Virus record (IMG/VR): IMGVR_UViG_3300021440_000097
Coordinates: 1-28,330 of that record
From: a virus
Length of the DNA stretch: 28,330 nt
Direction: 5' to 3' (one strand)
Of the stretch, positions 14,703 through 23,543 are shown one piece after another (position 1 is the first letter of the stretch; each line of letters opens with the position of its first letter). The notes below the pieces were generated by a model. That model did not search any database and had not been told where the DNA came from. It saw only the letters and a program-made list of their open reading frames with translations. A program made the position numbers and the translations under genes.

Positions 14703-15511
14703 GCTTTATTCACTCAGCACCAGAGCTTGCCTCTTATCGCTATCGTGCGGCGATGCCAGCAAAAGAGATAGGAGCTGAAATCAACGACTATTCCAGAGAC
14801 ATTCTGGTATTTTCAAAGCCACAAGTAGATGAACTTAATAAGGCTGAAATGCTGGTAAAACAGCTAAAGACTATTGTTCTTGATATTTGCGATGACCACT
14901 TTGGACACCAGTATATCGGGCCTATTTATAGAGACTTTCTCAAGATAGCCTCTGCTGTAAGCTGTCCTACTAAAAAGATGGCAGAAAGGATAAGGGAATT
15001 TACCAGCCTCCCTATTATAGTGATTCCTGACCCTTACGAAATGGATGAAGTAGAGCCTCATGCCGAGGGAGATAAGTTGATTTGGTTCGGGCATCAAGTA
15101 AATCTGAAAGCTATTGAGCCTCACTTAAATCTGCCTAATCTGACGATTGTAACCGGGTGTAATGCGGAATCCTCCCCCTATGTCCCCTATTCTAAAGAGC
15201 GATTAGATAAGGAAATGCGACTCGCTAATATCGCGCTATTTCCTACAATGAAAGGGCATGAGTATAAATCCCCTAATCGGGTGATTAACTCCCTGCGAAT
15301 GGGATTATTTCCCGTATGCCACAAGCATCCGTCCTATGTTGAGTTTAAAAGATTCCTGTGGGCTTCTGATGTGCGAACCGGACTCCGATGGGCTAAAGAG
15401 TTCAGAAGCGACCTGAATGGGCTTGTAAAAGAAGGGCAGGACTATATAAGAGACAGATACTCGCCTAAAACCGTAGGGGATCAGTGGAGGGACTTTCTAT
15501 GCTACGTTTAA
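14690..15511 (+). CDS. GT-B (GT4-like) glycosyltransferase
   Basis: 273 aa from ATG 14690, chosen because GAGGATGC lies just upstream; a longer form from 14660 is less likely. The N-terminal half has ELASYRYRAAMPAKEIGAEI and LDICDDHFG (64-72); the C-terminal half has LIWFGHQVNLKAIEP and the donor-binding region KSPNRVINSLRMGLFPVC (193-210), giving the two Rossmann-like domains of GT-B enzymes. Shorter than most GT4 proteins (350-400 aa), so a compact version. Overlaps the GT8-like gene by 13 bases and the methyltransferase gene by 13. Confidence 0.78.
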   Translation: MQTVSFIHSAPELASYRYRAAMPAKEIGAEINDYSRDILVFSKPQVDELNKAEMLVKQLKTIVLDICDDHFGHQYIGPIYRDFLKIASAVSCPTKKMAERIREFTSLPIIVIPDPYEMDEVEPHAEGDKLIWFGHQVNLKAIEPHLNLPNLTIVTGCNAESSPYVPYSKERLDKEMRLANIALFPTMKGHEYKSPNRVINSLRMGLFPVCHKHPSYVEFKRFLWASDVRTGLRWAKEFRSDLNGLVKEGQDYIRDRYSPKTVGDQWRDFLCYV

Positions 15512-15972
15512 ACCTTGGTTCAGGAAGGCATTACTGGCCAAATGCGGTCAATATCGACCATGACGAAAGGGCGGATATTGTAGGCTCGGTAGAGGAGCTT
15601 AACTACCCGGATGAGTCGGTAGACGAAATTTATGCAATCCATCTTTTTGAGCATATTCACCGGGTAAAAGCACCGGAAGTCTTGAAAGAGTGGTGCAGAG
15701 CGTTGAAAATGGGAGGGAAGCTGGTGATAGAGGTTCCCTGCCTGAACAAAATTGCTGCTATGATTATGGAGGGGGAAGAAAAGCCCACGCATACATTATT
15801 CGGCATATTCGGGGATGTAAGGGAGGAAAGCCCTTATATGCTCCATCGGTGGTGCTACACAGCGAAAGAGCTATCAGCACTAATGATCGAGGCGGGATTA
15901 TCGGTAGAAGTTTCCGAGCCTGTCTATCACTTTGCAAAGCGCGATATGCGCGTTACGGGAGTTAAGGTATGA
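15499..15972 (+). CDS. class I SAM-dependent methyltransferase
   Basis: 157 aa from ATG 15499 behind GGAGG; the GTG at 15484 is less favoured. Motif I LNLGSG (4-9), acidic Asp20 after the second strand, HLFEHI (48-53) and GGKLVIEVP (72-80) follow the Methyltransf_11 pattern. Substrate unknown; small methyltransferases of this type often sit in sugar-modification clusters, so methylation of a sugar is plausible. A stop/start ATGA links it to the next gene. Confidence 0.85.
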   Translation: MLRLNLGSGRHYWPNAVNIDHDERADIVGSVEELNYPDESVDEIYAIHLFEHIHRVKAPEVLKEWCRALKMGGKLVIEVPCLNKIAAMIMEGEEKPTHTLFGIFGDVREESPYMLHRWCYTAKELSALMIEAGLSVEVSEPVYHFAKRDMRVTGVKV

Positions 15973-16817
15973 GTAGAACGGCTAACTACGAAGCGAAAGA
16001 ACAATTACCAAGGATTCGATTTGAGTCTACTTCTCTCCCCGATAAAATCGCCTCGGAGCAGACCGGGCATGAGGAGTTCAAAAACGTCATCATTGCCTAC
16101 CTTTCCGCTGCGGGGGATATGAAGTGTGAAGTGCCTGAAGTTGCGGAAGATATTGGATATGAGCCTTATACCAAGCGGATAACGGTAGATAAGGAAATCA
16201 CCAAATTTCGCGAGAATAAAGAGACAAAACTTTTAGAGGAGCACACCGAAACGGTTTCCTTTGAAGAAGATCGCGTCTTTTACACCAAGTCTGTCACTAA
16301 TCCTTGGCTGGAAAAGCTGCGTGAAGCGGTACGAAACGGGTACACATCTCAGTATTACTTTGATCATTGTCTTGCTGCATTTAACGCTTACAAGAAGAAA
16401 GAAGATATGCCTATTGATGGGTATGCGCTGATTAACTGGCGCGGCATTGATCCTGCTGCGCGGGAAAAATTCCTTGCGATGGGGATTAACTCTGTTGAGA
16501 AAATTGCAGCCATGACGGAAGAAGCCATGCAGTATTACGGTATGGGTGCGCGAGCATACAAGGATAAAGCCAAGGCATTTTTGATGGCTAATGATAAACC
16601 AGAACAGGCCACGCTTCAGATTACCAAGCTTCAGAGTGAAAACACTGAGATGCGCGAAATCATGACTGCCATGCAGCAAAAGCTGGCTGAAATGGAGCGG
16701 TTAAATAATCGCAATCAGGAACTTGAAGACTTGAGAGATCAGTATCGTCGTAAATTCAACAAGGATGCTGATAAGCGATGGAAAGAGGATAAAATTCGGG
16801 AAGCTCTGGAGGCATAA
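15969..16817 (+). CDS. helix-hairpin-helix and coiled-coil virion-associated protein
   Basis: 282 aa, charged. Middle region INWRGIDPAAREKFLAMGIN followed by SVEKIAAMTEEAMQYYGMG resembles a helix-hairpin-helix; residues about 215-280 form a coiled coil (ITKLQSENTEMREIMTAMQQ). I recall similar proteins between capsid and adaptor genes in other short-tailed phages, where the role is unknown. It would follow the decoration gene directly if the sugar cassette were absent. ATGA overlap upstream, TAATG downstream. Confidence 0.65.
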   Translation: MSRTANYEAKEQLPRIRFESTSLPDKIASEQTGHEEFKNVIIAYLSAAGDMKCEVPEVAEDIGYEPYTKRITVDKEITKFRENKETKLLEEHTETVSFEEDRVFYTKSVTNPWLEKLREAVRNGYTSQYYFDHCLAAFNAYKKKEDMPIDGYALINWRGIDPAAREKFLAMGINSVEKIAAMTEEAMQYYGMGARAYKDKAKAFLMANDKPEQATLQITKLQSENTEMREIMTAMQQKLAEMERLNNRNQELEDLRDQYRRKFNKDADKRWKEDKIREALEA

Positions 16818-17527
16818 TGACCCTCTTAACGATAGTGCAAGATGCGTCAACTGCCTTGGGGCTTTCATCGCCTAGCACGGTAGTGAGCAATACTTCGCAG
16901 ACGCAAATGCTGTCTCTGGCCATTCTTGAGGGGAAAGACCTTGCTTCTCGTGCGCCGTGGAAGTCTTTGCGACGAACGAATACATGGACGCTTTCTACAT
17001 CATCCAGTAGTCAGGGGGCGATGAATAGCACTATCGTTACGGCAGGGGATTTTGACTACATCATTCAGGATACCTTCTATAACACTACTACCGCTCTCCC
17101 CATAGATGGGCCTGTCTCGGCAGAGGATGAGGAAGTAATGAATGCGGTAGGGTTTTCTGGCCCTTATCAGCAATTTTCCATCCGTAGTGATGGCGGACTT
17201 TATATCTTCCCACAACCTACATCAGCGGATTCTACTCGATTCCAGTACAAGTCTACTTTCTGGTGCAAAAGCTCTGGTGGAACTAAAAAGGCTGCGTGGA
17301 CAGTCGATACAGATATTGGTGTTTTGAGTGAATCCTTGATGACCTTGGGGCTTATCTGGCGATGGAAAAGAGCTAATGGGCTTGATTATGCTCAGGAGTT
17401 TGATATCTATGAGCGGCGCGTGCATGAGGCTATTGCGCAAGAATCAAGTGGGGCAAGAACACTCGATATGGGAGGCGGCAAAGGCGCTTCTTATGGGATA
17501 GTTGTGCCTATAGGTGGGTATGGCTAA
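16817..17527 (+). CDS. head-tail adaptor protein
   Basis: 236 aa, start TAATG with GGAGG before it. N-terminal helical part (TIVQDASTALGLSSP, AILEGKDLASRAPWKSLRR), then a mixed region and a C-terminal helix with LGLIWRWKRANGLDYAQEFD and EFDIYERRVHEAIAQE. This arrangement matches adaptor proteins that bind below the portal (P22 gp4 / T7 gp11 position). Ends Gly-rich. The call rests on pattern and on location before the tail protein. Confidence 0.72.
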   Translation: MTLLTIVQDASTALGLSSPSTVVSNTSQTQMLSLAILEGKDLASRAPWKSLRRTNTWTLSTSSSSQGAMNSTIVTAGDFDYIIQDTFYNTTTALPIDGPVSAEDEEVMNAVGFSGPYQQFSIRSDGGLYIFPQPTSADSTRFQYKSTFWCKSSGGTKKAAWTVDTDIGVLSESLMTLGLIWRWKRANGLDYAQEFDIYERRVHEAIAQESSGARTLDMGGGKGASYGIVVPIGGYG

Positions 17528-19029
17528 TGAGAAAAGCTACGACTGCAAATGGGCCAAAATTTTCTGAAGTAAGTCGGTCATTTACATTCCCCGCCCCAAC
17601 TGGTGGATTGAATACTAAAGACCCAATCCCATCAATCCCAATAACGCAAGTTCAATACATTTATAATGGGTATGCAACTGGCAGCGGTATAAAACAAGCG
17701 CCAACTCTCTATGCGTTTGCAACTCCTGCTGACTATCCTGAAACAATGATGGTTTACACTACGCAAACTGGAGCGGACACATTGTTCGTGGCGGCAGGGA
17801 CTGCATTTTATAATCAGACTGCCGGGGGTGCTTATGGAGCCGCAGTAGTATCAGGGCTTACAAATGCTCAATGGCAATGGGTTAATTTCGCCAATTCTGC
17901 TGGATCAATCTACCTGTGCGCATTTAATGGTGCTGATTCCCCTCGATATTGGGACGGCGCAACATGGACTACAGTGACGGGGGTATCTACTCCTGCGATA
18001 ACAGGGCTTACTACATCAACCATAATAAACGTCTTTGTTCATCAACGACGAATGTGGTTAATACAGAAAGATTCTCTCAAAGCATGGTACTTGCCTCCCG
18101 ACTCGGTTGGTGGGGCTGTGCAAGCTCTCGACCTTGGTGGGATAGCAACAAAGGGCGGCTATATCATGGCTGGCGGAACATGGACGATTGATGGAGGAGA
18201 TGGAGTAAATGATATGTGGGCGGTTATTACTTCCGAGGGACAAGTAGTTGTCTATCAAGGCAATGATCCCAGCTCCGCCTCTACATGGTCGCTAGTAGGG
18301 GTTTGGAATATAACTCCTCCCATAGGGAGGACTTGTGCGTATAAGTATCAAAATGACTTGTTATTCATGGTCGATGAAGGGATAGTTTCGTTACGGAAAC
18401 TTATTGGAAGTCAATATCCAATCACCATAACTGATAATGTTTTGGGGACATATAAAAGGCTAGTTTATTATGTCAGGTCGCTTGGCTACCCAAGCAGATG
18501 GCAAATAACAGAGTCGCCTGCCCAAGACATCCTTATTTTTTTACCCCAAACCGCTGGCACAGCAATGATTATGAATAGAACTACGGGGGCGTGGGGATGT
18601 TTTAGAGACCCAAATTCTACATCGGGCTATTACAGCGTCTGCTTTTTAAATGGATTTGCAATGATAGGCCAAGGGGACGCTATTTTTAAGGTAGATGAAA
18701 ATCAAACTAATGGGACGGCTACTAAAATTACTACTGCGTATTCTGACTTTGGGATAAAGCGAAAAAAAATGATAACACAAGCCAGATCGTTTCTATATTC
18801 AACTAGCGGATCAACATCTGGGGTTGGCTATACTTCCGGAGCTGACTTTCAAGCTATTTCGCCTCCATCACAATCATCACAGGGGGCCATTTTTGATGGG
18901 TCAACCCCTTGGCATCAGGACGGCATAACGGCTTCCGGAAATACAATAGCAATCAGTATATACTTTTCAGATCAGTCTCCCACCTATGGGGGGATTGAGG
19001 TTCTATATCAGGTTGGCGGGCTGATATAA
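17527..19029 (+). CDS. tail/neck protein, packaged-DNA stabilisation type (P22 gp10-like)
   Basis: 500 aa. Begins FTFPAPTGGLNTKDPIPSIP, a common start of this family, then repeated strand blocks with Trp and Asp (FVHQRRMWLIQKDSLKAWYL, GNDPSSASTWSLVGVWNITP, GRTCAYKYQNDLLFMVDEGI) consistent with a beta-propeller. P22 gp10 is of similar length and plugs the portal channel after packaging. Homology is inferred from pattern and gene order. Starts in TAATG with the adaptor. Confidence 0.72.
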   Translation: MRKATTANGPKFSEVSRSFTFPAPTGGLNTKDPIPSIPITQVQYIYNGYATGSGIKQAPTLYAFATPADYPETMMVYTTQTGADTLFVAAGTAFYNQTAGGAYGAAVVSGLTNAQWQWVNFANSAGSIYLCAFNGADSPRYWDGATWTTVTGVSTPAITGLTTSTIINVFVHQRRMWLIQKDSLKAWYLPPDSVGGAVQALDLGGIATKGGYIMAGGTWTIDGGDGVNDMWAVITSEGQVVVYQGNDPSSASTWSLVGVWNITPPIGRTCAYKYQNDLLFMVDEGIVSLRKLIGSQYPITITDNVLGTYKRLVYYVRSLGYPSRWQITESPAQDILIFLPQTAGTAMIMNRTTGAWGCFRDPNSTSGYYSVCFLNGFAMIGQGDAIFKVDENQTNGTATKITTAYSDFGIKRKKMITQARSFLYSTSGSTSGVGYTSGADFQAISPPSQSSQGAIFDGSTPWHQDGITASGNTIAISIYFSDQSPTYGGIEVLYQVGGLI

Positions 19030-19037
19030 GCGAGAAT

Positions 19038-19066
19038 TTGCATTATTCAAAGCAAGCAAGTACTAT
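19038..19066 (+). promoter_or_regulatory. candidate promoter for the ejection/fibre genes
   Basis: -35 TTGCAT (19038-19043), 17-base spacer, -10 TACTAT (19061-19066). Placed in the only sizeable gap of the second half of the late operon. Match is modest. Confidence 0.35.
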
Positions 19067-19111
19067 TTAACAATACCGCATCGCGTGCAGTAGGCTGATT
19101 CCAACATTCGG

Positions 19112-19130
19112 CCTTTTGGAAACCAAAAGG
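19112..19130 (+). promoter_or_regulatory. hairpin enclosing the ribosome binding site
   Basis: CCTTTTGG (19112-19119), AAA loop, CCAAAAGG (19123-19130): eight perfect pairs plus a possible G-U pair (19111/19131). The AAAAGG arm is the Shine-Dalgarno of the ATG at 19137. No T-run follows, so it is not a classic terminator. Confidence 0.65.
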
Positions 19131-19136
19131 TGAATC

Positions 19137-20297
19137 ATGGCTTTAACTCCTGAACAAATCCGAGCGCAAGCGGCAGACCCTACCCAGCAGCAAGGGCTGT
19201 TTAACCTTGTAAAAAGCGGCCAACTGAACATCAATGATGTCTATGGCGCTGTAGGGACTGATAGCGTTAATAACTGGCTCAGTCAGTACCATCCAGACTT
19301 TAATGCTCCTTCAACAGCTCCAACCCCTCCTGCCGTACAGACCCCAACTACTACCGTGGGCGGGAAGACTCCAGTTGTTACTGGTGGGGCCACAAATGTC
19401 GCCACGCCGGGCAATCTCGGGACTGTTACCACAAATACATCGCCCTCAAACCCAAACCCGACGAATAACCCAACGACATACCCGACGCCCATCCCTGCCG
19501 CGCCTAATTACTGGAATTCAGCCCAAGCACAAGGGGCAGAAAACCTCAACGCCGCGAAGAATACAGTCTCTCTATCCAACCCCGATATAAACGGGCCTTA
19601 TGGCTCACAGACTGTCTCTGTTGGCCCTGATGGCAGACCTGTAGTCAACCAGTCTCTCTCGGCTGACTTGCAAGCAAGACGCGATGCGCTAAACGGGATT
19701 TTACCCGGACTGACTGACCAAATATCAGCTCAGTTAGGTAAGCAACCCGGCTGGCACGTTACCCAAGGGGTAGATTCCCCTACCGTTGGCGGTGTTTCAA
19801 CGATTGCCGATGCGCTCAGAGCAAGAGAGCAGCCAAGGTTTGACAGACAACGACAACAGCAAGAGGCTCAACTTCTGGCGAGGGGATTTAACCCCGGCAC
19901 AGAAGGCTGGAAGAATGCACTTGATGATATTAACCGTCAGGAAAATGACTTTAATCTCGGATTGGTCAATGAGGCGGGTAATGAGCAGTCTCGGCTGTTT
20001 AACCTTCAATCTTCGCTCCGTGGCCAACAGACTAACGAAGAACAATTGCTCAGGACTTTGCCTATTCAGAATTATGCTCAACTTGTCCAAGCAATGCAGC
20101 CTAATGCGCCTCAATTCCAGCAATACCAAGGCGCGCAGGTGGAGGCAGCTCCTTACTTTGGCGCAACGAATGCGCAAGGGCTGTTTGACCTTGGCCGCTA
20201 TGGAACTATGATTCAAGGCGAGCTAGGGACGAGGGGAGTTGATAACGCTATTAGCAGCAATGTTAATCAAACCATAACCAAGGCTCTATTCGGGTAA
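19137..20297 (+). CDS. putative internal virion / ejection protein
   Basis: 386 aa. N-terminal helices (1-55), then a Pro/Thr/Asn linker (about 57-125, e.g. TNTSPSNPNPTNNPTTYPTP). The following segment reads GPYGSQTVSVGPDGRPVVNQ, and a Gln-rich helical core holds ADALRAREQPRFDRQRQQQE and ARGFNPGTEGWKNALDDINR. I know this pattern from phage proteins with long Gln-rich helices thought to lie inside the head or tail. First of three such genes in a row, as in P22 gp7-gp20-gp16. Its ribosome binding site lies in a hairpin. Confidence 0.65.
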   Translation: MALTPEQIRAQAADPTQQQGLFNLVKSGQLNINDVYGAVGTDSVNNWLSQYHPDFNAPSTAPTPPAVQTPTTTVGGKTPVVTGGATNVATPGNLGTVTTNTSPSNPNPTNNPTTYPTPIPAAPNYWNSAQAQGAENLNAAKNTVSLSNPDINGPYGSQTVSVGPDGRPVVNQSLSADLQARRDALNGILPGLTDQISAQLGKQPGWHVTQGVDSPTVGGVSTIADALRAREQPRFDRQRQQQEAQLLARGFNPGTEGWKNALDDINRQENDFNLGLVNEAGNEQSRLFNLQSSLRGQQTNEEQLLRTLPIQNYAQLVQAMQPNAPQFQQYQGAQVEAAPYFGATNAQGLFDLGRYGTMIQGELGTRGVDNAISSNVNQTITKALFG

Positions 20298-20300
20298 TTT

Positions 20301-21443
20301 ATGGCGTACCAAGACCCCACTTATGAAGAATCAAAGTCAAAGCAATTGCATACCCCTTATGGGACTGGGCTGGTACAAATGCTTCGTGACTATATGGGCA
20401 GCAGTCATGATGAAAAGCTTGCTGAGATAAACAAGGCTAACCAAGCTAATCGTGCTCAGGAGCTTGCCGCGCTTCTCAAAGGTGCGCAGAGTCCTGAGAT
20501 GTTGAGTCAGTCGGCATTTACTGATCCCGACATCCAGAAAATGGCTATGCAGTTGCGAATAAAGCAAGCCACAGAAAAGGGCGACTCTCTACCCGCGCCA
20601 ATTCAGCAATATGAATATGGTGAAAAACTTAGGGGCGGTCAGGATCAAAAGGCCTATGAACGCTTTATGGCTCAGATTCGCAATCCATACCTGAACGCGG
20701 GTAGAGAGTTTGTAAATCCCTATGCGTCGAATGATGCGCTACCACCAGTAGTGGGTAAAACTTTGCCGCCACAAGATGCTCCGGAAACCAGAGGAGCGCA
20801 GCAAGCCGCTGTAGAGAGGGCTAAGATTGAAGCCATACCAAGCGCGGCGGCGGCGGAGTCTCAGGCCAAACTCGCTAACGCAGGGACTATGGGCCAAGCT
20901 GCGCGTCAGGAAAAGTTAGCGGAAACTTCTACCCAAAGATCGTCTGCTCTCCAATCAAAAGGAGACCAGTTAGATTTGCTTGATTCAGTAACCGACAAGG
21001 CAATATCTCAGGCGGGAATATTCACGACTGGATTTTTTGGCAACCTTGCTAAAGGAATCGGAGGTACTGAGGCAAAGGATCTGGCATCTAATCTGGACAC
21101 AATTAAGTCTATTGTGGGCTTTGATAAGCTTGCCGAAATGAGGGCCAATTCTCCTACTGGCGGGGCTCTGGGCAATGTATCAGATCGTGAAAATGCCTTA
21201 CTGCAATCTGTATGGGGTGCATTAGAGCAGTCTCAGAGTAAGGAACAGTTCAAAGAGAATCTGGAGCGAGTACGGACTCAGGCTAAAAAAAGCTGGAGCA
21301 ATATTAGAAAAGCCTATGAGATTGATTATGGCACTCCTTACCCCGAGGCTAATCAGGCTTCCGGCTCGTCGGTACAATCCCCCGCCCAAAACAGTAGTTC
21401 CGACATAGTCAAAGAGGCTTTGCGGGTGATTCATGGCAAGTAA
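20301..21443 (+). CDS. putative internal virion / ejection protein
   Basis: 380 aa, almost entirely helical with Gln/Ala-rich stretches (NQANRAQELAALLKGAQSPE; AAVERAKIEAIPSAAAAESQ). Toward the C-terminus, VGFDKLAEMRANSPTGGALG and GALEQSQSKEQFKENLERVR form a segment I recall as widespread in phage virion proteins. Position between two similar proteins supports a role in DNA ejection across the host envelope. Overlaps the next gene by eleven bases. Confidence 0.65.
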   Translation: MAYQDPTYEESKSKQLHTPYGTGLVQMLRDYMGSSHDEKLAEINKANQANRAQELAALLKGAQSPEMLSQSAFTDPDIQKMAMQLRIKQATEKGDSLPAPIQQYEYGEKLRGGQDQKAYERFMAQIRNPYLNAGREFVNPYASNDALPPVVGKTLPPQDAPETRGAQQAAVERAKIEAIPSAAAAESQAKLANAGTMGQAARQEKLAETSTQRSSALQSKGDQLDLLDSVTDKAISQAGIFTTGFFGNLAKGIGGTEAKDLASNLDTIKSIVGFDKLAEMRANSPTGGALGNVSDRENALLQSVWGALEQSQSKEQFKENLERVRTQAKKSWSNIRKAYEIDYGTPYPEANQASGSSVQSPAQNSSSDIVKEALRVIHGK

Positions 21444-23187
21444 GGAAGATTTTGCTGGCTGGATTGTGGCGAATGCCGATAAGAAAGGCACGCCAGAGTT
21501 TGAGACAGTTAAACAAGCCTTTAATAAGCTTCTTGTTCAGGATTTAGAGGCTAAGTCTAGCGATCCTTCAAAAGTTGAAGCCGAGCAGATTAAATCAACA
21601 TATACCGAACCGCTCGCCCTTGCAGCGCAAGGAATAAATAAAGGTATCGTGGGGATGGGGGATATGATCCTTAATACTCCTACCAATCTGGGGAATTTGG
21701 GGCGTGCTGCTATTGGAATGGGACATATTTTGCAGGGCGATCCCGAACTGGCCCCACAGCTAGAAGAAAATCCTAACTATCTAACGAAGGCGCTCTACAA
21801 GGCGAAAGTATTTGATCCTGCTTTTGATCCCAAAACAGAGACTCAGCGTAATGCAGTGACGCTATTGCAGTCTGCTACCGCCGGGGCATTATCTCCGGCT
21901 GATTCTGCCCGACAAGCACTATCTAATGTTTTGTCATCTACGGCTGGCGGAGTTGGAGCTATCGGCGCTAAGAAAATGGGAGCTGATGAGAAAGGGCAGC
22001 TACTCGCTGCACTGATGGCTCAAACTGTTACACAGGGAGGAATGAATTTAGCTAATGAATCTATTGATCGTAATGCCTCATTAAAGGCTAAAAATGCTAC
22101 CCGCGATGCCAATAATGCAGATGCCAGAAAACTGGGTATTTCCTTATCTGCCGAAGATACGAACCCAACCGGGCTAACAGGTAAAATTGAAGCTTTTGCC
22201 GGAAAGCCAATAGCTCAGAAAATCCGCTCTCGTGATAATGCAGAAGTGGTAAATAGTATTGCTCGGAAAGATTTAGGACTTTCTCCTGACACCCCTCTGA
22301 ATGATACGACACTCTCTCAGGTAAGACGGCAGGCTTACCAGTCCGGGTATGAGCCTATGAAACAGTTAGGCGATATTCTGCCCGGAAAGCAATTTAAGTC
22401 TGACTTGGCTGCGATTAAAGCTAGGTACGATAGCGCGGCAGAATCCTTCCCTCAATTTGTAAAAGATGAAGTTTCTGCGCTGGTATCGTCATTGGACGAA
22501 CCGATTGTGAAAGCTGGGGGTACTGTCGAGACAATTAGAATCCTGCGAGAGGATGCCTCCAAGTCTTTCCGCAATGGCGATAATGGGCTAGGTGTGGCAC
22601 AAAAAAGTGCGGCTAAAGCATTAGAGGATATGCTGGAAAGAGCTGCGTCTAATCGAGGGGCGAATGGTGCAGAATTAGCTGCTAACTTCAAAGAAGCAAG
22701 GCAGACCATTGCCAAATCCCATACTGTTCAGGACGCCTTGAGTAAAGATGGAGTGAATGTATCGGCTCGTAGTCTTGCTCAGCAATTAAGAAATGACGTT
22801 CCTCTGAGTGGCGACTTGAAGACGGTAGCAGAAGCCGCTCGCACTTACCCAAACAGCTTTCAGCCTCCAGAACAGTTAGGCGATCTCTCTGCTAAAATAT
22901 CTTTGCGTGATGAAATCCCTGCAATGATTGGCGGTACTACGGCTGGCGTTTTATCGGGAAGCCCCACTACTGGTGCAGCAACTGCTGCCATTATGGGCGC
23001 AATCCCTATGGCTAGGCCAGCAGTTAGGTCAATGGCTACTTCCCAATGGTATCAGAATAAAATGGGAACTCCTTCATATGACCCCTCGCTGCTTGCTAGA
23101 TTGCTTTCAAATGGCAAGGTGAAAAACCCGAGCGCAAACTCAGCAATCCTTGCTTCAATTCTTAGTCAGAACGGAGAACGAAAATGA
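21433..23187 (+). CDS. putative large DNA ejection protein
   Basis: 584 aa, the largest of the trio. N-terminal EDFAGWIVANADKKGTPEFE is a short domain seen at the start of several phage internal proteins. Ala/Gly-rich stretches near 150-210 (TAGALSPADSARQALSNVLS) and 495-535 (IPAMIGGTTAGVLSGSPTTG) could insert into membranes; the rest is helical. P22 gp16 (about 609 aa) occupies the same place and forms part of the ejection conduit. No lysozyme motif seen. Confidence 0.65.
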   Translation: MASKEDFAGWIVANADKKGTPEFETVKQAFNKLLVQDLEAKSSDPSKVEAEQIKSTYTEPLALAAQGINKGIVGMGDMILNTPTNLGNLGRAAIGMGHILQGDPELAPQLEENPNYLTKALYKAKVFDPAFDPKTETQRNAVTLLQSATAGALSPADSARQALSNVLSSTAGGVGAIGAKKMGADEKGQLLAALMAQTVTQGGMNLANESIDRNASLKAKNATRDANNADARKLGISLSAEDTNPTGLTGKIEAFAGKPIAQKIRSRDNAEVVNSIARKDLGLSPDTPLNDTTLSQVRRQAYQSGYEPMKQLGDILPGKQFKSDLAAIKARYDSAAESFPQFVKDEVSALVSSLDEPIVKAGGTVETIRILREDASKSFRNGDNGLGVAQKSAAKALEDMLERAASNRGANGAELAANFKEARQTIAKSHTVQDALSKDGVNVSARSLAQQLRNDVPLSGDLKTVAEAARTYPNSFQPPEQLGDLSAKISLRDEIPAMIGGTTAGVLSGSPTTGAATAAIMGAIPMARPAVRSMATSQWYQNKMGTPSYDPSLLARLLSNGKVKNPSANSAILASILSQNGERK

Positions 23188-23543
23188 TAGATAGCAACTT
23201 TGCAGAATATAACGTCAACGGCACGGCGGTAGGATCAACGCTAACCACTACGTCGGGTGATTTGTTTGAATTGGTAGACAAGCCGCACGTTTTCGTCGGG
23301 GTTACGTTTACTGATAACAACGGCACAGCGGCAACCCCTTCGGCGGGGACTTATACAATCACTGCTGAATTGATCACTAACCCCGGCGTATTCCAGTCAA
23401 TCCAGAATGCTACCTCAGTGGATGCTACTGCTGCCTTGCAGACTTACTCTTTTGCCGGAGCAGTAAGTCGAATCAAGGTAACTCCAAGTGGTATTGGAAC
23501 TGCAACCAAATACAACGTCAAAATTACTGCGTATAAAAGCTGA
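23184..23543 (+). CDS. small beta-rich virion protein
   Basis: 119 aa, overlapping the previous stop (ATGATAG) behind GGAGAACGAAA. Thr/Val/Ala-rich with alternating hydrophobic strands (DLFELVDKPHVFVGVTFTDN; YNVKITAYKS), consistent with a beta-sandwich. Lies directly before the fibre gene and ends in TGATG with it, so it may link fibre and tail or be a head decoration; no family recognised. Confidence 0.6.
   Translation: MIDSNFAEYNVNGTAVGSTLTTTSGDLFELVDKPHVFVGVTFTDNNGTAATPSAGTYTITAELITNPGVFQSIQNATSVDATAALQTYSFAGAVSRIKVTPSGIGTATKYNVKITAYKS

Noticed and set aside
19112-19130. Stem-loop as intrinsic terminator
   Set aside because: No T-run follows, and the arm is the ribosome binding site of the next gene.
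19303-20216. Alternative frames within the first ejection-type gene
   Set aside because: Shadow translations of a Pro/Thr/Gln-rich gene; Leu/Arg-rich with no start signals.
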